NCBI RefSeq assembly: GCF_001429505.1
Contig: NZ_LMJW01000023.1
Span: 53,579 to 117,578 of the forward strand
Source of the DNA: Allobosea sp. Root483D1
Lineage (GTDB): Bacteria; Pseudomonadota; Alphaproteobacteria; Rhizobiales; Beijerinckiaceae
Direction: 5' to 3'
Length of the DNA stretch: 64,000 bases
Shown: piece after piece, positions 26,037 to 34,959 of the stretch
How the letters are laid out: every line of letters begins with the position of its first letter
Position numbering within the stretch: position 1 is the stretch's first letter
Translations under genes and position numbers: made by a program
Notes under the pieces: model-generated
Told to the model about the DNA's origin: nothing
Database searches by the model: none
What the model saw: only the letters and a program-made list of their open reading frames with translations

Positions 26037-26473
26037 GCTGGCCGGCCCATCGCAACACGCTCGCGCAGATCATGCCAGGCGACGAGAAGGAAGCCGCCGA
26101 CGAGGCCGAGATGCTCGAAGAAGCTGTTGGCCGCCATGAAGCGGGCCGGCGGCGCCATCTCCCAGAAGCGCAGTGCCACCAAGGTCGCCATCAGCGTGAA
26201 AGCAGCGAGAGCAAGCGCGCCAAGCCAGCGGCCGATGCCGGTGAGTATCATCACCGAGGCGACGAGTTCGAGCGCGGTCACTGCAAGCGCAAACGGCCGT
26301 TCCGGCGAAAGGCCGAAATGCTGCATCTCGGCGATGGCGCTGGGGAAATCGGTCGCCTTGTTGAAGCCGCCCTGCAGGTAAGCGGCGCACAGACCCAGCA
26401 GGGCTAGCCAGCGCATAGCGGGCGTCGCGAAGTGGGCGGCAAAACGCGTGATCGCGTAAGGATGTTTTGCCAC
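26033..26473 (-). CDS. DoxX family membrane protein
   Basis: About 146 residues with four membrane helices: MRWLALLGLCAAYLQGGFNK, the conserved ATDFPSAIAEMQHFGLSP, then VTALELVASVMILTGIGRWL and a last helix near LVGGFLLVAWHDLRE. The DoxX family is often linked to thiosulfate or redox stress. The GTG start at 26473 lies 2 bases after the amidohydrolase stop, and its stop overlaps the MFS start. The larger frame reaching 27220 is an overlap artefact. Confidence 0.85.
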   Translation of the reverse strand: MAKHPYAITRFAAHFATPAMRWLALLGLCAAYLQGGFNKATDFPSAIAEMQHFGLSPERPFALAVTALELVASVMILTGIGRWLGALALAAFTLMATLVALRFWEMAPPARFMAANSFFEHLGLVGGFLLVAWHDLRERVAMGRPA

Positions 26474-26475
26474 GA

Positions 26476-28449
26476 TCAGAACGCCCAGCAGGAGCAGCCG
26501 AGCGCGCCCCAGAAGGCCGCCTCGTCGCGGGCCGGCGCCTGTGTGCCAAGCGCCGCTGCATGGCCGTGGCCGTGGATACCGCAGGCGCTGTCGCAACCGC
26601 AGCCCGCCATGAGCGCGTACTTGCGGTCGTCCTTGACGGCGGCGCGCTGCTGGTAGCCGCCGAAGGTACGAACAGGCGACCAGTCGGGCATGGCGGGCGG
26701 CAGCGGTGGGCTCAGCGGCGCGAAATCGCCCGCGCCGAACACGATCTTGCCGCCGAGCAGCGTCAGCACGCTCTCGATGTCCTGGATCTCGTCCTCGGGT
26801 ACGCTCATGTAGTCGCGGTCGAGCACGACGAGATCGGCGAGTTGGCCGGTCTTGAGCTGGCCCTTTTTGCCTTCCTCCGTCGAGAACCAGGTGTTGGCCT
26901 CCGTCCAGAGGCGCAACGCGCTTTCGCGGTCGAGCAGGTTGCGCTGCGGGTAGAGCTTCAAGCCGCCGAGCGTCTTGCCGGTGACGAGCCAGGCGAGCGA
27001 GACCCATGGGTTGTAGCTGGCGACGCGGGTGGCGTCGGTGCCCGCGCCGACCTTGACGCCGGCTTCCAGCATGCGGGCGATCGGCGGCGAACGCTCGGCC
27101 GCCTTGGCGCCGTAGCGCTCGACGAAATCCTCGCCCTGGAAGGCCATGCGGTGCTGCACGGCGATGCCGCCGCCGAGCGCCGCTATGCGGTCGATATTGC
27201 GGTCGCTGATGGTCTCGCAATGATCGAAGAACCAGTGCAGGCCTTCAAGCGGGATATCGCGATTGACCTTCTCGAAGACGTCGAGCGCGCGCGTGATCGT
27301 CTCGTCATAGGTCGCGTGCAGGCGCCAAGGCCAGCGCTGCTGAGCGAGCAGCCTGACCACGGGTTCGAGCTCGGCTTCCATCGAGGGCGGCATCTCCGGC
27401 CGCTCGACCTTGAAGTCCTCGAAATCGGCCGCCGAATAGACCAGCATCTCGCCGGCGCCGTTGTGGCGGTAGAGATCGTCGCCCTGGCCGGGTTTCACCT
27501 GCTTGGCCCAGCCGGCGAAATCAGACAACTCGTCCTTGGGCTTCTGGGTGAAGAGGTTGTAAGCCAGCCGCAGCGTCAGCTCGCCCTCAGTGTGCAGCTT
27601 TTCGATGATGGCATAGTCATCGGGGTAGTTCTGGTAGCCGCCGCCGGCATCGATGATCGAGGTGACGCCAAGCCGGTTCATCTCGCGCATGAAATGGCGC
27701 GTCGAGTTGAGCTGGTATTCGGGGGGCAGCTTCGGACCCTTCGCCAGCGTCGCATAAAGGATCGTGGCGTTGGGCTTGGCCAGAAGCAGCCCGGTGGGAT
27801 TGCCGTCCGTGTCCTTGATGATCTCGCCGCCGGGTGGACTGGGCGTGTCCTTCGTGTAACCCGCCGCCCGCAGCGCCGCCCCGTTCAGCAAGGCGCGATC
27901 GTAAAGATGCAGGATGAAGACCGGCGTCTCCGGTGCGATCGCGTTGATCTCGTCCAGCGTCGGCAGGCGCTTTTCGGCGAACTGATGCGCGGTGAAGCCG
28001 CCAACAACGCGGACCCATTGCGGCGGCGGCGTTACCGCAACCTGCGCGCGCAGCATCTCCATCGCCCGGCCGAGCGAGCGCACGCCGTCCCAGCGGAGCT
28101 CCATATTGTAGTTCAGCCCGCCGCGAATGATGTGCATGTGGCTGTCGATCAGGCCGGGGACGACGCGGCGGCCGCCAAGATCCATGGTCTTCGTCACGGG
28201 GCCTGTAAACGCCTGCATCTCGGCCCGCGTGCCGACGCCGAGAAAGCGGCCATCCGCGATCGCCACGGCGTCCGGGTTGGGATTGGCGCGGTCGAGCGTC
28301 GTGAAGCGGCCATTGACGAGGATGAGGTCTGCGGTCATCGCGGGGGCTCCCGAGCCTGAGGTCTGGGCTGATGGCGTTCCACCGATCAAAGTGGCGAGCG
28401 CGCCGGCCGCGCCGCCGAGCGCAGTGTCGCGCCGTGTCGGGTTCGTCAT
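26476..28449 (-). CDS. YtcJ-like amidohydrolase, Tat-type leader, Cys/His-rich tail
   Basis: A 657-residue metal-dependent hydrolase of the YtcJ (COG1574) family. The leader has a twin-arginine pair (TRRDTALGGAAGALATLIG). Typical motifs are LILVNGRFTTLDRANPNPDA, VVPGLIDSHMHIIRGG, GLHWFFDHCETISDRN and GTDATRVASYNPWVSLAWL. The last 60 residues carry an unusual cluster, AGCGCDSACGIHGHGHA and later LGCSCWAF, that could bind metal. Start overlaps the XapX stop by 4 bp. In the operon it could cleave an amide or formamide substrate; the true substrate is unknown. Confidence 0.88.
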   Translation of the reverse strand: MTNPTRRDTALGGAAGALATLIGGTPSAQTSGSGAPAMTADLILVNGRFTTLDRANPNPDAVAIADGRFLGVGTRAEMQAFTGPVTKTMDLGGRRVVPGLIDSHMHIIRGGLNYNMELRWDGVRSLGRAMEMLRAQVAVTPPPQWVRVVGGFTAHQFAEKRLPTLDEINAIAPETPVFILHLYDRALLNGAALRAAGYTKDTPSPPGGEIIKDTDGNPTGLLLAKPNATILYATLAKGPKLPPEYQLNSTRHFMREMNRLGVTSIIDAGGGYQNYPDDYAIIEKLHTEGELTLRLAYNLFTQKPKDELSDFAGWAKQVKPGQGDDLYRHNGAGEMLVYSAADFEDFKVERPEMPPSMEAELEPVVRLLAQQRWPWRLHATYDETITRALDVFEKVNRDIPLEGLHWFFDHCETISDRNIDRIAALGGGIAVQHRMAFQGEDFVERYGAKAAERSPPIARMLEAGVKVGAGTDATRVASYNPWVSLAWLVTGKTLGGLKLYPQRNLLDRESALRLWTEANTWFSTEEGKKGQLKTGQLADLVVLDRDYMSVPEDEIQDIESVLTLLGGKIVFGAGDFAPLSPPLPPAMPDWSPVRTFGGYQQRAAVKDDRKYALMAGCGCDSACGIHGHGHAAALGTQAPARDEAAFWGALGCSCWAF

Positions 28450-28724
28450 GAGAGCCTCCGGCCGGGTCCGGCGTCCGTCTCATTGCGATCCCGCGCCGGC
28501 AGGGCGCCGAACAGGTGCTCCCCACATTCGCTTTTGAGCCAGCCGAGGCTGAGCTCCTGCCCCGCGATGACGCGTTTGGCGATCGGGACGATCTGCTCAC
28601 CCGCCAGAATTCCCAGAAGGCCGATCAGCGCGATCACGGGCGGCGCCGGGGAGCGCACGTTGAGCAGGCTGTAGACGACACCGACGATCAGGCCGGCGCC
28701 CAGCGCGAGCAGATAGGGTTTCAT
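28446..28724 (-). CDS. XapX domain-containing membrane protein
   Basis: About 92 residues. Two membrane helices (YLLALGAGLIVGVVYSLLNV, then PPVIALIGLLGILAGEQIVP) match the XapX (DUF1427) domain, which is common beside isochorismatase-like and amidohydrolase genes. ATG 28724 with GGAA upstream is preferred over 28745. The cytoplasmic tail after the helices contains one Cys (KSECGEHLFG). Function unknown. Confidence 0.82.
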   Translation of the reverse strand: MKPYLLALGAGLIVGVVYSLLNVRSPAPPVIALIGLLGILAGEQIVPIAKRVIAGQELSLGWLKSECGEHLFGALPARDRNETDAGPGRRLS

Positions 28725-28784
28725 CGTAGCGTTCCACTCTCGCATGATCGCGCAAGGCAGCTGCCAGAGCTGCGTTGCTATGGC

Positions 28785-29630
28785 TCAAGCCTTGATGAAG
28801 GCGAGCAGGTCGGGGTTGATGACGTCGGCATGGGTGGTCAGCATGCCGTGCGGATAGCCCGGATAGACCTTGAGCGTGCCGTTCTTGAGCAGCCTGATCG
28901 ACTTCAGCGCAGCGTTCGCGATCGGGACAACCTGGTCGTCGTCGCCATGCAGGACCAGCGTCGGCACCGTGATCGCCTTGAGATCTTCACTCTGATCGGT
29001 CTCGGAAAAAGCCTTGATGCCGTCGTAGTGAGCCTTGGCGCTGCCCATCATGCCCTGGCGCCACCAGTTCCGGATCACGCCCTGCGAGACCTGCGCGCCG
29101 TCGCGATTGAAGCCGTAGAACGGGCCTGCGGCGACATCCTGGAACAGCTGTGCCCGCATTTCGGCCGTACCCTTTCGAAAGCCGTCGAAGACTTCGAGCG
29201 GCACGCCGTCCGCGTTCGCGGGGGTCTTGAGCATCAGGGGCGGCACGGCGCTGACCAGCACCGCCTTGGCGACGCGGCCGGCAGGCTGCCCGTGATTTGC
29301 GACATAGCGGGCGACTTCGCCGCCACCGGTCGAATGCCCGATATGAACCGCGTTCCTGAGATCGAGATGTTCAACGACGGCGAAGGCATCGGCCGCATAG
29401 TGATCCATGTCATGGCCGTCGCTAACCTGTGCCGAGCGCCCATGGCCGCGCCGGTCATGGGCGACGACGCGATAGCCATGCTGGAGAAAGAACAGCATCT
29501 GCGTATCCCAGTCGTCGGCCGAAAGAGGCCAGCCGTGATGGAACACGATGGGCTGCGCGTCTTTCGGACCCCAGTCCTTGAAGAAAATGGCGACGCCGTC
29601 CTTGGTGGTGATCGTGGGCATTCTGGGCAT
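28785..29630 (-). CDS. Alpha/beta hydrolase, cofactor-free haloperoxidase type
   Basis: A 281-residue hydrolase of the non-heme chloroperoxidase/arylesterase group: KDWGPKDAQPIVFHHGWPLS, VVAHDRRGHGRSAQ, nucleophile elbow IGHSTGGGEVARYV, Asp in VLHGDDDQVVP and His in YPGYPHGMLTTH. Such enzymes act as esterases or perhydrolases. No signal peptide. It lies between the isochorismatase-like and XapX genes in the same operon. Confidence 0.92.
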   Translation of the reverse strand: MPRMPTITTKDGVAIFFKDWGPKDAQPIVFHHGWPLSADDWDTQMLFFLQHGYRVVAHDRRGHGRSAQVSDGHDMDHYAADAFAVVEHLDLRNAVHIGHSTGGGEVARYVANHGQPAGRVAKAVLVSAVPPLMLKTPANADGVPLEVFDGFRKGTAEMRAQLFQDVAAGPFYGFNRDGAQVSQGVIRNWWRQGMMGSAKAHYDGIKAFSETDQSEDLKAITVPTLVLHGDDDQVVPIANAALKSIRLLKNGTLKVYPGYPHGMLTTHADVINPDLLAFIKA

Positions 29631-29688
29631 CCGCTGAGTTCGAGGCGTCTGGAGCCGGTCAAGCCGGCGGGAGGCTTCGATGGGCCGA

Positions 29689-30342
29689 TCAGTGCCCTTC
29701 GGAGGCGCCGAACATCGTCTTTGCGTAGGTGATGCCGAGCCCGTAGGCGCCGCCGACCTTCCTGGCGATGCCGGTCGTCATCGCGTAGGTCTCGGTCCGC
29801 GCCCAGTCGCGCTGGAGCTCGAGCAGGTATTGCAGCGAGGTCATCGGGCGAGCGCCGGCCTGGATCATGCGCTGCATGGCGCGCTCATGGGCCTCGTCGG
29901 AGACGTCGCCGCAAGCATCGGCAATGACATAGACCTCGTAGCCTTGGTCGATGGCCGACAGCGCCGGGCCGACGATGCAGACGCCCGTCCACAAGCCGGC
30001 CAGAACGATGCGCGGCTTGCCGATCTCGTTGACGCGGGCGATGACCGCCGCATCTTCCCAGGTGTTCATCGAGGTGCGGTCGAGCAGGGCCTGGCCGGGA
30101 AAGGCCGAGGTGATCTCCTCGAACATCGGGCCGGAAAAGCTGCTGACGGCTACGGTCGTCAGGATGGTGGAAACGCCGAAGCCGGCCGCTGCTTGCGAGA
30201 CCAGAGCCGCGTTATTCCGCAAGGTGACGGCATCGATCGACTTCGTCGCGAAGGCCATCTGCGACTGGAAGTCGATCATGATCAGTGTGTGATCGTGGGG
30301 AGCCAGAAGTCCCTTGCCTGGGGTCGCCGTCGCCTGAACCAT
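29689..30342 (-). CDS. Isochorismatase family hydrolase (YcaC-like)
   Basis: A 217-residue cysteine hydrolase. N-terminal TLIMIDFQSQMAFATKS carries the catalytic Asp, KPRIVLAGLWTGVCIVGPAL the catalytic Cys, and EVYVIADACGDVSDEAHERA the following loop, all typical of YcaC-type enzymes. C-terminal extension of about 25 residues. Probable activity is amide or ether hydrolysis of a small substrate. Spacing of 54 bases to the upstream response-regulator gene suggests one transcript. Confidence 0.9.
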   Translation of the reverse strand: MVQATATPGKGLLAPHDHTLIMIDFQSQMAFATKSIDAVTLRNNAALVSQAAAGFGVSTILTTVAVSSFSGPMFEEITSAFPGQALLDRTSMNTWEDAAVIARVNEIGKPRIVLAGLWTGVCIVGPALSAIDQGYEVYVIADACGDVSDEAHERAMQRMIQAGARPMTSLQYLLELQRDWARTETYAMTTGIARKVGGAYGLGITYAKTMFGASEGH

Positions 30343-30396
30343 GTGAGCTCTCCTGAATGAGCCCTAGGGGTAGGTGCCGGCCACAGGTCGGCGCAA

Positions 30397-30849
30397 TTAA
30401 ACGGTCGTATCCGTCGCGCTATGCCTTGGTATAAGCGGGCCGGATTTCCACGCCGCGCGGAGGCAGGCCAGAAGGATCTCGGGATCGAGCGGCTTGGTGA
30501 GATAGCCATGCACCCCGACCGCCAGGGCGGAAGCCCGCGTGGTCTCGTCAGGATAAGCCGTCATCAGGATCGTGGGTATCACCCGGCCCGATCTGGCAAG
30601 CTGGCCGTATAGTTCGAGCCCGCTCATGCCGGGCATGCGAATATCCGCGACCACACAGCGCGTCTCGTGCCGCAGCCCGGACGCAAGGAACGGCGCGGCA
30701 CCGTTGCATGTGAATGTCTGATAGCCCAGGGCCGAAACGAGACTGGCGACGGCGTCCCGTGCCGCTGCATCGTCATCGATAATGGCGATGAGTGCGCCGT
30801 CAGGCTTCGTCATGGTCCATGCCACCGGGCTCGCGTCGGCCTCGATCAT
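30397..30849 (-). CDS. Single-domain response regulator (REC)
   Basis: About 150 residues, essentially one receiver domain: ALIAIIDDDAAARDAVASL, phospho-acceptor Asp in VVADIRMPGMSGLELYGQL, Thr in TILMTAYPD and Lys in GYLTKPLDPE. There is no output domain. The start is uncertain (ATG 30849; 30813 and 30888 are alternatives). It follows the FixJ-type regulator and the kinase, so it may act as a phosphate sink or second target. Confidence 0.85.
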   Translation of the reverse strand: MIEADASPVAWTMTKPDGALIAIIDDDAAARDAVASLVSALGYQTFTCNGAAPFLASGLRHETRCVVADIRMPGMSGLELYGQLARSGRVIPTILMTAYPDETTRASALAVGVHGYLTKPLDPEILLACLRAAWKSGPLIPRHSATDTTV

Positions 30850-30895
30850 CGTGGCTGGCGCAGGTTGGCAGCAATTATACGAAGGCATCGCCCGA

Positions 30896-31528
30896 CTATC
30901 CGGCAGCGCCGGCGACCGCCTCCGCGATCTTGTCCGACAGCCGCACGAGATCGGCCAGCGACGCGGCCTGCAGCTTCTGCATGACCTGGGCACGATGAAC
31001 CTTGACCGTGATCTCGCTGAGCTGAAGGGTCGCCGCGATCTGCTTGTTCATGAGGCCACTCGCCACCAGCGGCAGAATCTCGCGTTCCCGCGGCGTCAGG
31101 GTCTCGAAACGCAGTCGGAGAGCCTCCATCTCCTTCACACGCTTCCGCAGTTCAATATCCATGGCGAGGCCTTTATGGACGGCGTCGAGCAAATCCTGAT
31201 CCCGGAACGGTTTCGTCAGGAATTCGATCGCGCCAGCCTTCATGGCCGCGACCGACATCTGAACGTCACCATGACCGGTGATGAAGATGATCGGGCATCC
31301 CCGGCCGATCCGCTTGAGTTCGCGTTGAAATTCGAGCCCGCTAACGCCCGGCAACCTGACGTCCAGGACGAGGCAAGCCGGCCCGTTATGATGCTCGGCT
31401 GCCAGGAAGTCCTCCGTCGAATGGAAGGCCGCGACACGATGGCCGACCGAACGCAGCAGGCTCTCGACCGAAGCGCGCATGGCCGGATTATCGTCGATCA
31501 CGAAGACGAGTGAGGCTTCGATATTCAC
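30896..31528 (-). CDS. FixJ/NarL-type response regulator with LuxR HTH
   Basis: A 210-residue two-domain regulator. The receiver domain has VFVIDDNPAMRASVESLL, LVLDVRLPGVSGLEFQREL, and Lys in EFLTKPFRDQD. The C-terminal LuxR HTH has LTPREREILPLVASGLMNKQ and LSEITVKVHRAQVMQKLQA, as in FixJ/TodT-like regulators. The start overlaps the kinase stop by 4 bp. It probably activates the downstream hydrolase and transport genes of the same strand. Confidence 0.93.
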   Translation of the reverse strand: MNIEASLVFVIDDNPAMRASVESLLRSVGHRVAAFHSTEDFLAAEHHNGPACLVLDVRLPGVSGLEFQRELKRIGRGCPIIFITGHGDVQMSVAAMKAGAIEFLTKPFRDQDLLDAVHKGLAMDIELRKRVKEMEALRLRFETLTPREREILPLVASGLMNKQIAATLQLSEITVKVHRAQVMQKLQAASLADLVRLSDKIAEAVAGAAG

Positions 31529-33141
31529 TCGTTTTCCTCCGGCGCCGGGTCAGGCTGCGGGCTGGTGGGCAGCGAGAAGCTAAATACGGCGCCCTTTGGC
31601 TCATTCGTCGAGGTCCAGAGTCGCCCGCCATGAGCTTCGATCGCAGACCGGCAGAACATCAGCCCCATACCCATGCCATCGGGTTTCGTCGTGAAGAAGG
31701 GCTCGAATATCCGGTCCAGGGTTGCGGGGTCCAGGCCAGGACCTTCATCCTCGATGCTGACGACGACCTCGCCATGCTCGCGACCGGTCGTGGCGATGCG
31801 CAGCCGTCGCTGACGGGCCGGAACTGCACGCATCGCCTCGATGGCGTTGTCGATCAGGTTGGCGACCACCTGCTGCAACTGGATGGCGTTGCCGATCACG
31901 AAAGGCGCCTGGCAATCCAGGTCCAGCGTGACGGCGCCATGTCCCAGGCGAGCCGCGACAGCGCTCTGTTTCACGACCTGTTCGATCAGAAGGTTCAGGT
32001 CGAGCGGGGTACGCTCGCGCGTGCCCTTCATGAACATGGTGCGGATGCCCGAGACGACCTTGTTGGCCCGGTGGCCTTCCTCGACGATCCGGTGCATCGC
32101 GGCTTTGGCTTCATCCAGTTCAGGCTGTGGATTGGCGAGCCAGCGCAGGCCCGCATTGGCATTAGTGACCATGCTGCCCAGCGGCTGATTGACCTCGTGG
32201 GCGATCGTCGCCGACAGCGCTTCCATGGCGGTCAGCCGGTTCTGGCGGGCGCGCCGTTCTGCAATCGTGGCGCGCGCAAGACGGGCATAGACGGCGATCG
32301 TCTCGGCGAGCATCACCACGAGAACGATGCTGGCCGAGACCAGCCCATAGAGCCGCCCCGCCCACCAGCCCAGGCTCATGCGCACACCCGCGCCCAGATA
32401 GGAGATCTGGATGATCTCGATCAGGAGCGTGCCCAACACAACGACGAGCCAAAGATCGAGGATCGTACGGCGCCGAGCTGCCAGGGCTACGATCCCGGCA
32501 AGATAGAGTGCGATCGCAAGCGCTGGAATTAAGCGCCACAGCAGTCCCGGCGTGAGGGCGTCCCTCATGAAGGCGTTGGATAGACGCAAGCTGCTCCAGT
32601 CGCCCAGGACCAACCAGCAGGCTATTGCTATGACGGCTAGCACCGACACCACAGCCACGACGATCCAGGAGGCGACTAGACGGCGCGCGAGCTGAACATC
32701 GGGCAGGACGGCATAGGCCAAGATGAACAGCGGAAAGCCAAGGCGCTTCAAAGCCGCGAAGGCCGCGGCACTCTGGATGCTTTCCTCGATCCCCAATGAT
32801 GAGAAAATGCCCGGAAACGTCACGACCCATGGTGCGACCAGCGCTCCGGAAAACAGATATCCGGCGGCCAGGATAAGGATCGCCCTTGAGCGTTGGACGT
32901 AAAACAGCGCGAAAAGAAATGTCGAGGTCACCAGCTCGATCACCAGTACCGCTGCCGCGTAGGCTGGTAACACGACGACCCAATCGGTCAATGAGCGGCC
33001 TGCATGAGGTGCTATCAAGACAGGCATGAGAACCGAAACGGCCAGAATGGAACCGGCCAGCCAGAACTGATTTTGTCTGTGTGCAAAGCTCGACAGCAGC
33101 AATGCAGGCTCGCCTACCGACTGATCGCTCGACGGCGTCAT
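31525..33141 (-). CDS. Membrane sensor histidine kinase (MASE4-like sensor)
   Basis: A 538-residue kinase. The first 270 residues contain about eight membrane helices of MASE4 type, with little periplasmic sequence, so the signal is probably sensed in the membrane. The phospho-acceptor His is in ATIAHEVNQPLGSMVTNANA, typical of FixL-like kinases, followed by the N box NLIDNAIEAMRA, G1 IEDEGPGLDPAT and GMGMGLMFCRSAIEAHGG. The partner is the coupled FixJ-type regulator. It is the first gene of the long minus-strand cluster. Confidence 0.92.
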   Translation of the reverse strand: MTPSSDQSVGEPALLLSSFAHRQNQFWLAGSILAVSVLMPVLIAPHAGRSLTDWVVVLPAYAAAVLVIELVTSTFLFALFYVQRSRAILILAAGYLFSGALVAPWVVTFPGIFSSLGIEESIQSAAAFAALKRLGFPLFILAYAVLPDVQLARRLVASWIVVAVVSVLAVIAIACWLVLGDWSSLRLSNAFMRDALTPGLLWRLIPALAIALYLAGIVALAARRRTILDLWLVVVLGTLLIEIIQISYLGAGVRMSLGWWAGRLYGLVSASIVLVVMLAETIAVYARLARATIAERRARQNRLTAMEALSATIAHEVNQPLGSMVTNANAGLRWLANPQPELDEAKAAMHRIVEEGHRANKVVSGIRTMFMKGTRERTPLDLNLLIEQVVKQSAVAARLGHGAVTLDLDCQAPFVIGNAIQLQQVVANLIDNAIEAMRAVPARQRRLRIATTGREHGEVVVSIEDEGPGLDPATLDRIFEPFFTTKPDGMGMGLMFCRSAIEAHGGRLWTSTNEPKGAVFSFSLPTSPQPDPAPEENE

Positions 33142-33232
33142 AGCACTTCCTACCTAGCCGCTCTCCAGTGTCTGACCAGCTAGCTCTCATTCGGGTGGTG
33201 CCGCAATGGGAGGAAGAAAATCGCAGGATGCG

Positions 33233-33276
33233 AATGTCCGCTTACCGGCGGGGTACCAAAGTCAGCTTCTGGCGCT
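33233..33276 (+). repeat. 44-bp dispersed repeat copy
   Basis: Left arm AATGTCCGCTTACCGGCG, right arm AAAGTCAGCTTCTGGCGCT, spacing 25. It lies between divergent genes. Confidence 0.8.
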
Positions 33277-33414
33277 TCTCGCCAAACTGGGACAAACCGA
33301 GTGATGGCTCTTTCCGCCTCAACCTGACGAAGCTTACGGAGCGTCATAAGAAAGTGCCGTTGTGATGATCGGCAGCGATCGACACCGCGGCATTGAGCGA
33401 TAAACTCGCATGGC

Positions 33415-34959
33415 ATGGTCCTGTTCGAGTCCCTCCTGGTCATTATGTTCGGGGCTGTCATCCTCGCGGCGGCGTCGCGACGGGTCGGCATCCCGTATCC
33501 GGTCGTGCTCGCCATCAGCGGGACGGCTCTCGCCTTCATTCCCAATGCGCCGCGCATCACGCTGGATCCGGAGCTGGTGCTGGCCCTCTTCGTCGCGCCG
33601 ATCCTGCTCGATGCGGCCTTCGACAGCTCGCCGCGCGATCTGCGCCGGAACTGGCTGCCGGTATCCAGCTTGGTTTTCGTGGCTGTCGGCGTCACAACGG
33701 CCGCTGTCGCACTTGTGGCCCGGTGGCTGGTGCCTGACATTCCCTGGGCCGCCGCGATCGCGCTCGGGGCGATCGTCGCGCCGCCCGACGCCGTTGCCGC
33801 CACGGCGATCCTGCGAAAGCTGCGGCCACCCCATCGCATCGTCGTGATCGTCGAAGGCGAGAGCCTTTTGAACGATGCGACCGCGCTACTGATCTACCGC
33901 CTGGCCGTGGGGGCGGTCGCGGCCGGCAGCTTCAGTGCGGCCAGCGCATTGCCGGCCTTCGCGCTTGTCACGGTCGGCAGCATCATTCTCGGGATGTTTC
34001 TCGGCTGGGCCGCGGTGCGGCTGCTCACGCTTTTTCGTGACCCGGCAAGTGCCATCATCGTGCAGTTCATCACGACCTTCGGTGTCTGGATCTTGGCAGA
34101 GCGGCTGCATCTGTCCGGGATCATCACCGTCGTTATCTACGGCATTGTTCTGGCGCGGACGGTTCCGGCCGTGACGAGCGCGCGGTTGCGCATCCCTTCC
34201 TATGCTGTCTGGGAAACGACCGTCTTCGTACTCCAGGTTCTTGCCTTCGTGCTGGTCGGACTGCAGTTGCGCCCGATCCTCGAAGGGTTCGATGCTGGGC
34301 AACGTGCCGGTTACGCCTGGATCGCGCTTGCGGTCCTCGCAACGGTCATTCTCGTGCGGCTGACATGGGTTGCGACCTATAGGGGTCTTGCCCTCCTGCT
34401 CTCGGGCCGGCCTTCCGGCGCGAGCGAGAAGGCCGCCTCCTTCCAGAACGTCAAGGGCAGCATCGTCATCGCCTGGTGCGGCATGCGCGGCATCGTCACG
34501 CTCGCGGCCGCGTTCGCCCTTCCCGCTGATTTTCCCTATCGCGACCTGATCTTGCTCTGTGCCTTCACCGTCGTGGTCGGCACGCTGCTGGTCCAAGGGC
34601 TGACGCTGGCGCCGCTGCTGCGCTATCTCGCGATCAGCGACGATCACCCTGTCGACCGTGAGTTCGCTCTTGCGCGGAAGGCTGCGCTGGAGGCCGCGAT
34701 CGGATCGCTCGAAGGCGCGCAGCCGGCGTCTGCGGCGGCGATCCGACAGGAATATCGCGACATGCTGGAGCAGACCGGACGGGCCGCGCAGCTCGACACC
34801 GACCATAACGCTCTGCGGCGGACCGCGCTCGCGGCCGCGCGGAAGACTGCATTCGAGCTGCGGAAGCGCGGCACCATCGGAGACGACGCCTTCCACCGGC
34901 TCGAGGAAGAGCTCGATTGGCTGGAGCTCGGCGCCGCGCCGCGGGAAGGCAGCGTATGA
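33415..34959 (+). CDS. CPA1-type Na+/H+ (cation/proton) antiporter
   Basis: A 514-residue membrane protein with about twelve helices and the CPA1 signatures IALGAIVAPPDAVAATAIL, VEGESLLNDATALLIYRLA and WCGMRGIVTLAAAFALP. A cytoplasmic tail of about 100 residues follows. It exchanges monovalent cations for protons across the inner membrane. The stop overlaps the start of the amine-oxidase gene by 4 bp (ATGA), so the two are coupled. Confidence 0.92.
   Translation: MVLFESLLVIMFGAVILAAASRRVGIPYPVVLAISGTALAFIPNAPRITLDPELVLALFVAPILLDAAFDSSPRDLRRNWLPVSSLVFVAVGVTTAAVALVARWLVPDIPWAAAIALGAIVAPPDAVAATAILRKLRPPHRIVVIVEGESLLNDATALLIYRLAVGAVAAGSFSAASALPAFALVTVGSIILGMFLGWAAVRLLTLFRDPASAIIVQFITTFGVWILAERLHLSGIITVVIYGIVLARTVPAVTSARLRIPSYAVWETTVFVLQVLAFVLVGLQLRPILEGFDAGQRAGYAWIALAVLATVILVRLTWVATYRGLALLLSGRPSGASEKAASFQNVKGSIVIAWCGMRGIVTLAAAFALPADFPYRDLILLCAFTVVVGTLLVQGLTLAPLLRYLAISDDHPVDREFALARKAALEAAIGSLEGAQPASAAAIRQEYRDMLEQTGRAAQLDTDHNALRRTALAAARKTAFELRKRGTIGDDAFHRLEEELDWLELGAAPREGSV

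Noticed and set aside
26467..28359. 630-codon plus-strand open frame
   Set aside because: It is antisense to the YtcJ-type amidohydrolase over its full length, with no recognisable family.
33165..33205. Possible second repeat copy next to the one at 33233
   Set aside because: The first core GTCTGACC is present, but nothing like the right arm follows at 25 bases.
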